Assembly: GCF_900115135.1 (NCBI RefSeq)
Contig: NZ_FOVK01000002.1
Location: forward strand, 132,512 to 196,511
DNA: 64,000 nucleotides
Direction: 5' to 3'
Source of the DNA: Proteiniclasticum ruminis
GTDB lineage: Bacteria > Bacillota > Clostridia > Clostridiales > Clostridiaceae
Part shown: positions 8,408 to 18,359 of the stretch, piece after piece
Layout: every line of letters starts with the position of its first letter
Position numbering within the stretch: position 1 is the stretch's first letter
Notes under the pieces: model-generated
Seen by the model: only the letters and a program-made list of their open reading frames with translations
Databases searched by the model: none
What the model was told of the DNA's origin: nothing
Program-made: the position numbers and the translations under genes

Positions 8408-11400
8408 TTGAGAAAACGCAATTTTACCAAATTCCTGTCCGTTAGCTTACTCCTTCTTTTCTCATTTGCTGTTCTACCTATGCAGAAGGTGTCAGCTGTA
8501 GATGAACCCATCGTTCTAGATTATATCTCTATCAACGATTTCCATGGAACTGTGGATGATTCTGCAAGCAGCAGCAATCCTGGCATTGCAAGAATTCAAA
8601 CCTATCTGCTTGGAGAGAAAGCAAAGAATCCAAACACATTCTTTGTGTCAGCAGGAGATCAGTACCAAGGATCTCCAATTTCCAACCTGACTTATGGAGA
8701 AGTTGTCAATGATATCCTGGCACACATGGAGATGCTGACTTCAGCAGTGGGTAACCATGAGTTTGACTGGGGTGCAGAGCGGATTCCACTATGGGCGAAA
8801 AGCGGCGGTTTCCCATTTGTTGCGTCTAACATTGAAGTGGAGGCGGACAAAAAGCCAGCCGAATGGGATGACTATGTAGAGCCTTACTATGTGCACAATG
8901 TCACTGTGGACGGCAAGACCATTAAGGTTGGCTTCATTGGTATTGCTACTCCTGAAACCTCTTACAAAGTTGCTGCTGAGAATGTGGTTGGATTCGAATT
9001 TACAGATCCAGTGGAAGCAACAAATACATGGACAACACATTTAAGAGATGTTGAAAAAGTAGATGCAGTAATTGCACTTACCCATCTGGGCTCTTTCCAG
9101 AAGGATGGTGTCATCTCTGGAGAAATCGTGGAATACGCCAATGGTGTTTCTGTAGATGGAATTTTCAGTGGACATACCCATCAGGTGGTAAATGGCATAG
9201 TTAACAACATTCCAATTGTCCAGGGACAGTATAATGGAAGAAGCCTCAGCAAGCTTTCCTTGTCCTTCAACGTAGAAGCTGACGATACTGTAACATTGGC
9301 TTCTGTAACTGGATCCACAGCAAATATCCGTAATATGAAGGCTTCTTTAGCAGAAGATCCCGGTGTTCTCGCAATCTTGAATGAATACAAGGAAGATCTT
9401 GAACCAATCCTCAGCGAGGAACTTACTGTGACAGAGAATGAGATTTCTCATGATCTCACCAACAGACAGGTGTCTCCTATGGGCCAGTTCATCGCTAAAA
9501 CCATGGCACATCTTGGAGAGACTCAGATTGCCATCATTAATGGTGGTGGAATCCGAGGAGGTTTTGAAGCAGGACCCATAACCATGGGTGATATGTATTC
9601 AATATTGCCATTTGACAATACCTTGGTTACATTAAAAGTTACTGGCGCAAAACTCAAAGAGCTCATCGACCATGGAATAAATTCCCCTGACTTCAGATCA
9701 GGACAGTTCTATGGCATTAATGTCTGGTATGACGGAACTGCTCCATACAAGAGCAGAGTTACAAGAATGACCTTGCTTGACGGAACTCCAATAGAAGATG
9801 ATACCGTTTATAGTGTATCAACACTTGACTTTGTCTATACTGGTGGAGACAAGTACAATTTCTCTGGAGCAACAGACGTTGTAGATACATATCTTCCTCT
9901 CAGAGATCTCATTGCAGATGAGTTGAGAACTATGGAAAAAATAGACTTCACTTTTGCGGAGAATATTTATGATATCCATAAGAAGCTCGATTACTTCTCC
10001 ATCAATGATTTCCATGGAAACGTCGACAGTACTGGCAGCAGCAAGAACCCTGGTCTGGCTAGAATGGCTACCTTCCTGAAAAACAAGATGGCTACCAACC
10101 CGCTGACCTACTTCCTGTCTTCCGGTGACCACTTCCAAGGAACAGCAATCTCCAACCTCACCCATGGTGCGGTGGTGAACGATGTCCTGAAAGAAATGAA
10201 CCTGATGGCTTCTGCCATCGGAAATCATGAGTTTGACTGGGGCAGTGATCTGATTCCTCAGTGGGCGAAGGACGGAGAATACTATTATCTGGCATCCAAC
10301 ATTGATGTCCTGACCTCTGCAAAACCAGTGGAATGGGATGACTATGTGAGACCATACATCATTCAGGATCAGATCATCAATGGACAGACCGTTAAGGTTG
10401 GATTCATTGGTATCGCAACACCTGAAACCAAGTTCAAGACCTCTGCAGCCAATGTAGAAGGATTCACCTTCACCGATCCTGTAGAAGCCACCAATAAATG
10501 GAGCAAATATCTCCGTGAAGTGAAGGGCGTAGATGCAGTCATCGCGCTAACCCATCTGGGATCCTTCCAGAAAGACGGCGTCATCAGCGGTGAAATTGTA
10601 GAGTACGCAAACGGCATAGAAGGTGTAGATGCGATATTTACCGGACACACCCATCAGGTTGTGAACGGCGAAGTCAATGGAATTGACATCGTTCAAGGCG
10701 GATATAACGGAAGAAGCATCTCTAATGTGTCACTGCACTTCGTCATCGACGAGGACGTAGTACTGGAAGATGTTACCGCTTCTGTAACGAACCTTACTGA
10801 ACTGATTCCAAGTCTTACCGAAGATGAAGCTGTGGCGGCTATCATTAAAAATTACTACACTGAGCTTCAGCCAATTCTTGGTGAAGTTCTTGGAACCTTA
10901 AAGAATGATCTGCCTCATGACACCGACACAATGCAGCTAAGCCCAATGGGACAGTTTATTGCAAAATCCCTGGCTGAGCTTGGAAACACTCAGATCGCCA
11001 TCGTCAACGGCGGAGGAATCAGAAGAGGCTTCGAGGCAGGAGAAATCACCATGGGTCTCATGTACGAGCTTCTGCCATTCGACAATACTCTTGTGACCAT
11101 GAAGGTTACAGGTGCAGAACTGAAGAAGCTTCTGGAGCATGGTCTGCATCCGGACAGTTTCAGACCTGGACAGTTCTATGGCGTGGAAGTTTGGTATGAC
11201 AAAGATCAGCCAGCAGGCGAAAGAATTTCCAGCATCAGACTTCTGGATGGAACCCTGGTGAAGGACGATGCAACCTATACCGTATCCACACTGGACTTCC
11301 TTCTGACTGGTGGAGACAACTACGACTTCAGTAAGGCGACAGACGTTGTAGATACATATATCCCAGTTAGAGATCTGATTGCAGATATGATCCGAGAAGA

Positions 11401-11638
11401 AGAAGAAATTTCCCATACCTTCCTGGAACACCTGCACATTGGTGAAGATACAACATCTGAGAATCCAACACCAGAAGAGCCTAAGCCAGAAGAGCCTAAG
11501 CCAGAAGAACCTAAACCTGAAAAGCCAACGCTACCTGCAACAGGTGCAGCAAGTTCAGGTGCCTTCTATGGTCTTGGACTGATTTCCCTCATAGCAGGTG
11601 GATATATTTCCAGAAAAGACAAGAAAAAAGTTTCATAA
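8408..11638 (+). CDS. Cell-wall-anchored tandem 5'-nucleotidase/UDP-sugar hydrolase-like protein
   Basis: A 1076-residue exported protein. After a signal peptide (about 1-30, KVSA cut) come two full copies of the UshA/5'-nucleotidase unit, from about 37 and 527, period about 490. Each has the metallophosphatase motifs INDFHG, GNHEFDWG, ALTHLG and GHTHQ and the C-terminal substrate domain with NGGGIR. A PEEPK-repeat linker leads to LPATG (1042-1046), a hydrophobic helix and a KDKKK tail, which is a sortase signal. It likely dephosphorylates nucleotides at the cell surface for nucleoside or phosphate scavenging. The TTG at 8408 lies 7 bases after GGAGG; the in-frame ATG at 8372 would put a poor leader before the signal peptide. 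Confidence 0.9.
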   Translation: MRKRNFTKFLSVSLLLLFSFAVLPMQKVSAVDEPIVLDYISINDFHGTVDDSASSSNPGIARIQTYLLGEKAKNPNTFFVSAGDQYQGSPISNLTYGEVVNDILAHMEMLTSAVGNHEFDWGAERIPLWAKSGGFPFVASNIEVEADKKPAEWDDYVEPYYVHNVTVDGKTIKVGFIGIATPETSYKVAAENVVGFEFTDPVEATNTWTTHLRDVEKVDAVIALTHLGSFQKDGVISGEIVEYANGVSVDGIFSGHTHQVVNGIVNNIPIVQGQYNGRSLSKLSLSFNVEADDTVTLASVTGSTANIRNMKASLAEDPGVLAILNEYKEDLEPILSEELTVTENEISHDLTNRQVSPMGQFIAKTMAHLGETQIAIINGGGIRGGFEAGPITMGDMYSILPFDNTLVTLKVTGAKLKELIDHGINSPDFRSGQFYGINVWYDGTAPYKSRVTRMTLLDGTPIEDDTVYSVSTLDFVYTGGDKYNFSGATDVVDTYLPLRDLIADELRTMEKIDFTFAENIYDIHKKLDYFSINDFHGNVDSTGSSKNPGLARMATFLKNKMATNPLTYFLSSGDHFQGTAISNLTHGAVVNDVLKEMNLMASAIGNHEFDWGSDLIPQWAKDGEYYYLASNIDVLTSAKPVEWDDYVRPYIIQDQIINGQTVKVGFIGIATPETKFKTSAANVEGFTFTDPVEATNKWSKYLREVKGVDAVIALTHLGSFQKDGVISGEIVEYANGIEGVDAIFTGHTHQVVNGEVNGIDIVQGGYNGRSISNVSLHFVIDEDVVLEDVTASVTNLTELIPSLTEDEAVAAIIKNYYTELQPILGEVLGTLKNDLPHDTDTMQLSPMGQFIAKSLAELGNTQIAIVNGGGIRRGFEAGEITMGLMYELLPFDNTLVTMKVTGAELKKLLEHGLHPDSFRPGQFYGVEVWYDKDQPAGERISSIRLLDGTLVKDDATYTVSTLDFLLTGGDNYDFSKATDVVDTYIPVRDLIADMIREEEEISHTFLEHLHIGEDTTSENPTPEEPKPEEPKPEEPKPEKPTLPATGAASSGAFYGLGLISLIAGGYISRKDKKKVS

Positions 11639-11652
11639 ATCTTACATAGAGC

Positions 11653-11683
11653 AAGGACCCCGGACATGATGTCCGGGGTCCTT
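11653..11683. terminator. Perfect hairpin between convergent genes
   Basis: AAGGACCCCGGAC and GTCCGGGGTCCTT form a perfect 13-bp GC-rich stem with a 5-base loop. The T-runs are short on both strands, but its position between two gene ends fits a bidirectional terminator. Confidence 0.75.
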
Positions 11684-11697
11684 TCAGGTTCACCTTC

Positions 11698-12948
11698 TTA
11701 TTCGATGGAACCTTTTTTTACATAAAATGAAAGAAGCAGTTCTTCTGTTTCTTTCAAGAGGGGTCTGAGCGGCTCGAAGGATACTTTCTCTGTCAGAGTA
11801 AAGCTGCCCATGAGCCTGTTTCTAGCGCCCATGAAGACTTTTCCGTTATAGAAGGTAGAAAGGTGTTCTTCGCCCTTTAATGCCTTCACAATGGAAATGG
11901 CGCCCGAGGAGAGGGCAGGGGCGATATAAGGCTTGAATCCTGTTTCCCGCACCCGGAAGTTCTCACGCTCTGTCAGATGGGTCAGTTCCTTTGAAATCTC
12001 TTCATCATAGTATTTCAGTGAATTGACCACAATGAGCCCTCTTCCATGAGGACCATAGGTTCTGAGATCCTCTTTCAGCTGGTCTTTTTCACTGGCGATG
12101 AACCGGGCTCTGGCTTCCATGACGCCAAGACCGAATCCTCTGATTCGATGGCTTCCAATGCCGCCTTCTTCCATAAGGTTCATGCATAACAGATCCACGG
12201 GGTCAGAAACAATAAAGTAGTAGCCTTTAAAACCGTGCTGCTCCGCTTGCTTGGCATAGCTTAAGAGGATTTTCCTGTTTTTGTCAAACTGCACCAGACG
12301 TACGTCCTGAAGCGTTGTATCCAGAGGCGGAATATAGACTGATACTGTGAATACTAAGACGTCAGTATCAAAAACTTCCTCGATACCAACCTCTTTTACT
12401 GGAGGAAGGTCTGTGCCATCACTGACTTCGTTGATTTCCAGATAATATCTGCGTCTTTTCTTCGCATCCAGATCAAAGATCCGGATCTCCTTCAGCACAT
12501 CACGACCCAGGAGGCGCAGACCCATGAGAAGAGTGCCACCCACATCACCCAGCCCCAGAATGGAGACGGTGAAGGGTTTTTCTTTCTTCATGAGCTCTTC
12601 CATGAAATTCCAGTCGTTTTCTTTCAGAAGGTAGACGGGAAAGGGCAGGGAAGTGCTGCCCTTTACAATAAGATCAGTGGTGTCTCTTTCTAGAAGCTCC
12701 TCTAAAGTGGAAGCAATGAATCTGCCGGGGCTCATTTCCTTTTCAAGGATCATGAACACAGGCTTTTTCTCCTGAAGGGTTGCGTTCAGGGTTTCTACAA
12801 GCTCGGTTGTTTTAGCGGAATCCTCGAGGATTTCTTTTGTTTCCTTCAGAAGACCCTCTGGAAGGAGCTTCAGAAATGCGTTTTTTTCCATTTCAGAAGC
12901 GGGCATTTGCTGTGCGAGGATTGCCATGAGTTCTGCTTTTTTAAACAA
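11698..12948 (-). CDS. Divergent lactate/malate dehydrogenase-like protein with N-terminal extension
   Basis: 416 residues. The first 120 or so resemble nothing I know. A Rossmann fold then starts with FTVSILGLGDVGGT. Later segments track the LDH/MDH family: FIVSDPVDLL (for VSNPVD), RIRGFGLGVMEARARF (for the loop with the substrate Arg) and GPHGRGLIVVNS (for GEHGDS, keeping the catalytic His). The D of the D-R pair reads as E (MEARAR), so the substrate may not be a simple 2-hydroxy acid. It follows the 1609-residue gene by 13 bases and must share its transcript. Family membership is fairly sure; the reaction is unknown. Confidence 0.75.
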   Translation of the reverse strand: MFKKAELMAILAQQMPASEMEKNAFLKLLPEGLLKETKEILEDSAKTTELVETLNATLQEKKPVFMILEKEMSPGRFIASTLEELLERDTTDLIVKGSTSLPFPVYLLKENDWNFMEELMKKEKPFTVSILGLGDVGGTLLMGLRLLGRDVLKEIRIFDLDAKKRRRYYLEINEVSDGTDLPPVKEVGIEEVFDTDVLVFTVSVYIPPLDTTLQDVRLVQFDKNRKILLSYAKQAEQHGFKGYYFIVSDPVDLLCMNLMEEGGIGSHRIRGFGLGVMEARARFIASEKDQLKEDLRTYGPHGRGLIVVNSLKYYDEEISKELTHLTERENFRVRETGFKPYIAPALSSGAISIVKALKGEEHLSTFYNGKVFMGARNRLMGSFTLTEKVSFEPLRPLLKETEELLLSFYVKKGSIE

Positions 12949-12961
12949 ATAAAGTCACTCC

Positions 12962-15900
12962 TTATAGTATCAGTCTTTCCAGACGCTTCAGCTCCTCCAG
13001 ATCAAACTCCAGGTAATGGGAGGGAGCTTTGTAAAGATCATAGGAAACATCCTTCCCCTTGTCTGGTACCCTTGGCATGGTGAATACCTGGCCTAAGGAA
13101 GATAGGGTCAGCTTTCTCTCATAAACCTTATGGAACTCCTCCTCAATGACCTTGAGCACCTTGAGTGCATTCTCCAGTGAGATTCTGGAGAGTGTATACA
13201 CATTCCTTGCTCCTGCATCCATGATGAACACCGGAGTGGTGTAGGGTAGGATGAGATTGATGGAGTCGATGAGGTTTCGTTTGGGGAAGCTTCCTCTCCA
13301 GAGGGCGTCTCCCCCCATGAAGGGATAAAGATCCTTCTCATTGAACCAGGCTTTCAGCCGTGGGATATAGTAGACCCCATCCACTGCGTATTCCTTGGAA
13401 GACATCCGGTCGAGGCCCTTTGCAGAAACAATGCCGGTGATGATTTTCCGTACTTCAAGACCATGGGTCTTAAAGAGGGGGCTGAGCGCATTCATCCGGT
13501 AGCCCTTATGAAGGATGGTGTCCACTAAAATTACAGGCCGCTTGAAGGAAGCCAGGGTTTTCACCTGGTTCTCTAAGCTGAGATAAAAGGGCACTTCTTT
13601 GATGCTGAAGCCTTTCATATCGCTGTTGAAGTATTTTTCTGTATGGAGAGCTTTGGTCACCGTATTGGGCACCACAGACCTGTCCAGCACATCCCCGTAC
13701 GGAACACACATATGAGGTCCCAGGACCTTGGGCTTAGACTCCTCCATGGAAACGCCATTCTCTTGGAGCACAAGGCCGATGATGCCCTGCTGCAGCATAA
13801 GAGGCTCAAAGGGCAGAATGAGGTTTCCTGGATAGAGCTCCCCAATGGCTCTCATAAGACGCTCTCTGGTCTCCTGGATGACATTTTTCACCCGCTGGTT
13901 GTTTCTAAAAGGATCCTTCAGGATGTTTTCCATATCAAGATTCAGGGCCAGTGGAGTGCTCATGTCGGTGTAATAGACTGTCTCCTGCTCATCGAGGGTC
14001 TTAAAGTTATACAGCTTTAGAAGAGACAGGAAGCGGTCATCCTTTAATGATTTGTTCTTGGTCATGAAAAGGGCACACTCGTAGTCTCTGGAAACGCCGA
14101 AGGATAAAGTCTCAGTGAGTAGAATCTGGTGATAGTTCCTTAATTTGTCTGGCGCCTTCACATAAAGGCCATCCAGCACCATGATTCTGCCAAGGTTCAG
14201 CGTTCTGACCTTATCCGCAAACTCCTGGGACTTCAGCTCTTCCATTAGATGCTCACTTCGTGCCCAATGGAAAATGCTAAGACCAATGGGCGCGTTCTCC
14301 GTCCGGTCTGTGAGGGTCAGGACCCTGCCGGAAGGCTTTTGGAAGAGTTCCTGAAGCATTTTCAGCATCTGGTTCTTCGTGCCGGGAAAGAGCACTTCTA
14401 CGCAGTGGATGAGATCTGGTTCCAGATCTCTATAGATTTTTTTCTCCAGGAACGTAAGACTCACCATGGATTTCTCCACAGGCGCCTTCTGGTAAAAGCC
14501 GTTGAGGTAAATATAGTTCTGAGCCATGGGATCGATGAGCGTTGAGATATCCCGGTTCTCATCGATGTTGGTTCTGATTTTGGTGGAGCTCACTTCTTTC
14601 AGATCTTTTGGAAGATCCATGAACACCACATGGTCCACCAGTCCTTCGATGGTCTTTCTTGCCCCGCGGACTCTGGTGCGATCAAAGACCAGATGGTTCA
14701 TACGATGGATGCTGTTCTTGGTGCGTTCTTTCTTATAGCTGGAGGCATTCATAACCACATCAGAGCCGCAGACCATGTAGATCTCGTCGCCGAAGATGTC
14801 CTTCAGGCTTTTGATGTCCTCCTCATTGGCGATGTTGATGGGCAGATCCTCCGGGAACAGATATAGTCCCAGCTCTCCTGCCGTACTCATTTCAAGGATT
14901 CTTCTCCGGACATTGTTCGGAAGGGTCTTTTTGGACCAGGAGAACTCATCAATGGCCAGATACACTTCATAGCCCTCATCCCGGATGAGCTTTGCAATGG
15001 ACAGGTGGGAGAGGGTAAAGGGATCAAAGGTGCCTGGGAAAAAAGCATAGCGCTGAGGCTTCTGATGATGGAAAGCTCCTTCTTCATGGAGATAATCGTT
15101 CATGAATCGGTAGATGTTGTTGAGGCCTACACTCTGACAGAGGAAAAGAAGATTGTTCTCTTCGTTGGTCAGGAGCGTAATAAGTTTCTTATGGATGAAG
15201 AGGAAGACCTCTTTCTTGCTTTCCAAGGTCAGAACCTCTGAAGCGAAGAGGACCTTGCCGATGGTGGTGAAGGCGGCTCTTACTGTAAGATCCTCATAAT
15301 CTGCCATACCGTAGAGAAGAACGCTCAGCATGTTTTTGATTCTTTCCACCTTTTCTTCTTCTGTGAGTTTCACTTTACGCATGCCAAACTGGATGAAAGA
15401 CTCTAATGTGGTGCCCAGAGTTTTGATGACCAGCGTCTTTACCGAAGGATTTGCAGTTTTCACTTTGATCAGAAGATCATCGATGATCTCATCAAATTCT
15501 TTCAGCTCCAGAAACAAAAGCACCTTGCCCAGAGGTTTTGGGATGTATTCGGTAAAGCGGTGTCCTTCAATCTCCAGAGCTCGCAGAAGCTCCACCGCCA
15601 CTTCATTGCGCTCGTAGGAGGAAAGCTCTCTCATGAGATTCAGAAGGGAGGACCCAGCGGTCCTTCGAACGGATTCCATGGCTGAAACCTTCAGGAGGTT
15701 GCAAAGGTGCAGTGCGGTGTTGATGGGGGAGATGAGATCTCCATCCAGGGTATAGAAAGAAAGAAGTTTGATGCTGTTTCTCTTCACGATCCAGTGGGTG
15801 GCTGTTTTAAGGTTTGACAAGAAAACCTCCTCCCGCTCTTTCTTCCGGGATTTGAGGTTTTCTGAAAGCTGCGCCCGTTCCTTCTCCATGGTGAGCTGTC

Positions 15901-17791
15901 CAGCCAGCTTCATATAAAGAAAGGTTTCAGTAAGATCCGTCCGTTTTGTGACTTTACGGATCCGGTCCTTCAGCTCGCTGGTGAACTCCTCACTGTAGGT
16001 TTCCTCTGTGAGGCTGGCACTGAGAAGTTCAAGAACACTGAGACGTCCCACCAGGTTTCCCGAGAGGATGGTCCGGAAAAAAGCTTCCTTCATTTCCAGA
16101 GGGAAAGGGATGTACCGGATGGCTTCTGTGAGGAAGATGCTGGTTTCTTTTTTAGGATTCACCTCTTCATAAAAACCAGACACCACTTTGGTATAATCCG
16201 GAATTCTTGTTTCAGGAAGGTTTTTGAAGAGGGTCCTGGCTACGCTGGCAAAGGCGTAGCCCAGCTGCATCTTATGGCTGTCGATGACCTTATGTCCTGG
16301 ATAAAGGATTTTTTTCAAGGTTTCCTGAAGAAGGCGAAGTCCTGACACTTTAGAAGAGGGTGCCACTTCCTCTAGAGGAATCTCCTTTCTGTAGTCCTCA
16401 TCATAAAGTCCCATGATGCTGCCAAGGAGCTCCGCACTGTGGAAACGGATGTCGTCTTCCGGATGGATGAGACACTCCAGAAGAAAGCTCACCACCTGAA
16501 GCTTCTGACCTTGGGTGAGATAGGTGGAGTACTCTTCCAGAATTCTGATATACTCCCGAAGGTCCCGCCAGTCTCTTAAAGAACGGGCTTCCTCCAGCAG
16601 TGTGTCCATACTGAACTCGTTTCTCAGAAGGTGCATCACCTTAATATTGTGATCAATGGCATGGTATTTCAGCCTGCCCACTATTTCGTCTCCAAAGCAG
16701 ATGGCCGGTTTTTTCAGAACCCGGATGGCTTTTTTCTGGTCGATGATTTTTCTGTTTTCCTCTCGGCTTCCCAGAGCCACTTCCACCCCAAGGCCTGTGA
16801 GGTACTTTTCAAAATCCTGAAGCTTTGCGTAGACCCTTTCATAGCGTCTTTTCTTGGCATCATCCACATTGTCCAGCTTTTCAAGAATCACATGGAAGGA
16901 TTCATCCAGTGGATAGATGTGCATGGTCTCCACGCCGTCTGTGTTTTTGTTTTTTACCCGGAAGTCCGAGTAGATGAGAATAAGAGCCTCCAAAGAGAGG
17001 TTTTCAAGCTCCAGATCCCAGGTGCTGTGATTGACGGCGATGTTACGGATGTAGTCAATGCCATGTTTCTTAAACCAGAGATCCGAGTAGTAGTAATGAA
17101 GATACGGAACTCTTCTCATCTCGGAGAGTTTCACCCCGTACTTGCCGATGTCATGACCGGCAAGAGCACCAGAAACGCGTCCCAGATCCAGGGGAAGGCC
17201 CAGGTTTTTCAGCTGCCTTCCAATGAACATGCCCACCTCATGGACTCCCGCCACATGGTCCAGGGTGTTGAACCCATAGAGGTCTCTGGAGAGCTTCATG
17301 AGGGCGTAGATGTGGTCCTCTTTGAACGCTTTCATAAAGCGTCTGTACTCATCATCTTCCAGTACCTCCAGCTCTTTTTTTGTGAGGAACTGAAAGCTGT
17401 GTTTCAGATAGAACTCCTCCGGATGGTCCTGAGCTTCAAACTTAAGAAGCGCCTCATAAAGAGCGATATACAGCTGAATGAAGTTCTCTTCCTCCTTGGT
17501 GAAGGACCTTTCTCTGGCATCCTCATCCACCAGTACTACCATATAGTCATAGACGGCAGATAAATCCACTGATACAGTACTATCCGTATGAAAGGTTTCC
17601 TTCAACAGCGTCAGAAGGGCCCCCCCATGATAGTCTTTTTTTGCTAGAAGCTTCTGGAGTCCTGTGATGAACTTCTTGTCTTCTAAAAAGAGAAGAAGGT
17701 CTTTCTTCAAATACGTCACTTTCTTTTGAAAGCTGGAAAGTGTCAGCGCTTTTTTCATCTCGTAGAGTACTGTTTTTGCCGTTGCTTGCAT
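12962..17791 (-). CDS. Giant multidomain protein: HD domain, helical repeats, NadD-like nucleotidyltransferase, PRTase-like end
   Basis: 1609 residues, cytoplasmic. Residues about 180-280 form an HD domain with H184, H213-D214 (AGHDIGKYG), H255 and D276. Residues 380-900 are leucine-rich helical repeats of HEAT/ARM character. Residues about 912-1090 are a nucleotidyltransferase of the NadD/cytidylyltransferase fold, with FPGTFDPFTLSHL, GSDVV and SSTKIR. A GNAT-like stretch (about 1130-1290) is possible. Around 1415-1435 RPVILVDTILHKGYRM resembles the PRPP loop of type I phosphoribosyltransferases, with the second acidic residue changed. The ATG follows a GGGGGGAG ribosome site. It leads the LDH-like gene. 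A nucleotide or NAD-linked role is inferred only. Confidence 0.85.
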   Translation of the reverse strand: MQATAKTVLYEMKKALTLSSFQKKVTYLKKDLLLFLEDKKFITGLQKLLAKKDYHGGALLTLLKETFHTDSTVSVDLSAVYDYMVVLVDEDARERSFTKEEENFIQLYIALYEALLKFEAQDHPEEFYLKHSFQFLTKKELEVLEDDEYRRFMKAFKEDHIYALMKLSRDLYGFNTLDHVAGVHEVGMFIGRQLKNLGLPLDLGRVSGALAGHDIGKYGVKLSEMRRVPYLHYYYSDLWFKKHGIDYIRNIAVNHSTWDLELENLSLEALILIYSDFRVKNKNTDGVETMHIYPLDESFHVILEKLDNVDDAKKRRYERVYAKLQDFEKYLTGLGVEVALGSREENRKIIDQKKAIRVLKKPAICFGDEIVGRLKYHAIDHNIKVMHLLRNEFSMDTLLEEARSLRDWRDLREYIRILEEYSTYLTQGQKLQVVSFLLECLIHPEDDIRFHSAELLGSIMGLYDEDYRKEIPLEEVAPSSKVSGLRLLQETLKKILYPGHKVIDSHKMQLGYAFASVARTLFKNLPETRIPDYTKVVSGFYEEVNPKKETSIFLTEAIRYIPFPLEMKEAFFRTILSGNLVGRLSVLELLSASLTEETYSEEFTSELKDRIRKVTKRTDLTETFLYMKLAGQLTMEKERAQLSENLKSRKKEREEVFLSNLKTATHWIVKRNSIKLLSFYTLDGDLISPINTALHLCNLLKVSAMESVRRTAGSSLLNLMRELSSYERNEVAVELLRALEIEGHRFTEYIPKPLGKVLLFLELKEFDEIIDDLLIKVKTANPSVKTLVIKTLGTTLESFIQFGMRKVKLTEEEKVERIKNMLSVLLYGMADYEDLTVRAAFTTIGKVLFASEVLTLESKKEVFLFIHKKLITLLTNEENNLLFLCQSVGLNNIYRFMNDYLHEEGAFHHQKPQRYAFFPGTFDPFTLSHLSIAKLIRDEGYEVYLAIDEFSWSKKTLPNNVRRRILEMSTAGELGLYLFPEDLPINIANEEDIKSLKDIFGDEIYMVCGSDVVMNASSYKKERTKNSIHRMNHLVFDRTRVRGARKTIEGLVDHVVFMDLPKDLKEVSSTKIRTNIDENRDISTLIDPMAQNYIYLNGFYQKAPVEKSMVSLTFLEKKIYRDLEPDLIHCVEVLFPGTKNQMLKMLQELFQKPSGRVLTLTDRTENAPIGLSIFHWARSEHLMEELKSQEFADKVRTLNLGRIMVLDGLYVKAPDKLRNYHQILLTETLSFGVSRDYECALFMTKNKSLKDDRFLSLLKLYNFKTLDEQETVYYTDMSTPLALNLDMENILKDPFRNNQRVKNVIQETRERLMRAIGELYPGNLILPFEPLMLQQGIIGLVLQENGVSMEESKPKVLGPHMCVPYGDVLDRSVVPNTVTKALHTEKYFNSDMKGFSIKEVPFYLSLENQVKTLASFKRPVILVDTILHKGYRMNALSPLFKTHGLEVRKIITGIVSAKGLDRMSSKEYAVDGVYYIPRLKAWFNEKDLYPFMGGDALWRGSFPKRNLIDSINLILPYTTPVFIMDAGARNVYTLSRISLENALKVLKVIEEEFHKVYERKLTLSSLGQVFTMPRVPDKGKDVSYDLYKAPSHYLEFDLEELKRLERLIL

Positions 17792-17988
17792 AAAATTCTC
17801 CCCCCATTGTTTCTATCTAAAATTATAGATGATTTGAAGGAAATACTCTACAAAACCTTTACATTCCTTCCAACTGCTCTGGAGAAAGCTGGGAGAGTCT
17901 TACGAAAAGAAGATGTGCCGAGGATGGATTTTTAATTTGTCTTTAATTCAGGACAGGTATAGTTTAAGAAAAGGAAAGGAGGGAGACC

Positions 17989-18339
17989 ATGGGACAAAAC
18001 TATAGAGGCAATGACAGAGGACCTTTAGCGAAGCTGATTCTTCTGATTCTGCTTGTTATTTTCATCGGACCCACCGCTCTTGGCATTTTAGTGTCAGTAG
18101 TAGTGGGACTCGCAGGATTTCTCATTGTCCTACTGGTGGGGGCTCTCTTTCTTTTGGCTTCCCCCATACTGATGATTGTGTTTCCGTCTTCCCTGGGCCT
18201 CGGGATCCCACTTTTGGCCCTGTTTTTCTTTGGCATTGCCATGCTTTCGATCTTTGTACTGTTTACAGCACTCTTTTTCAGGATTGTCCGGTGGGTCTTT
18301 AAGACGGCCCTGATGCTTCTGAGAAGACTGCTTCCATAA
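17989..18339 (+). CDS. Small hydrophobic membrane protein
   Basis: 116 residues, mostly hydrophobic, with about three helices (14-40, 40-70, 72-100) and a basic C-terminus (MLLRRLLP). A strong GGAGGGAG site precedes the ATG. It is followed after 20 bases by a DUF4097 protein. Small membrane proteins often accompany DUF4097 genes in envelope-stress loci, so a scaffold or sensor role at the membrane is possible. No function is recognised. Confidence 0.75.
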   Translation: MGQNYRGNDRGPLAKLILLILLVIFIGPTALGILVSVVVGLAGFLIVLLVGALFLLASPILMIVFPSSLGLGIPLLALFFFGIAMLSIFVLFTALFFRIVRWVFKTALMLLRRLLP

Positions 18340-18359
18340 AGAAATTGGAGGATTTTATC

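Noticed and set aside
11461-11530. Short tandem DNA repeat that might be a CRISPR or satellite
   Set aside because: It is the in-frame PEEPK-type wall-spanning linker of the LPxTG protein, with no spacers.
16631-17563. A 310-codon open frame on the plus strand opposite the giant protein
   Set aside because: It is antisense to the HD-domain coding region; the codon pattern and HD motifs support the minus-strand frame.
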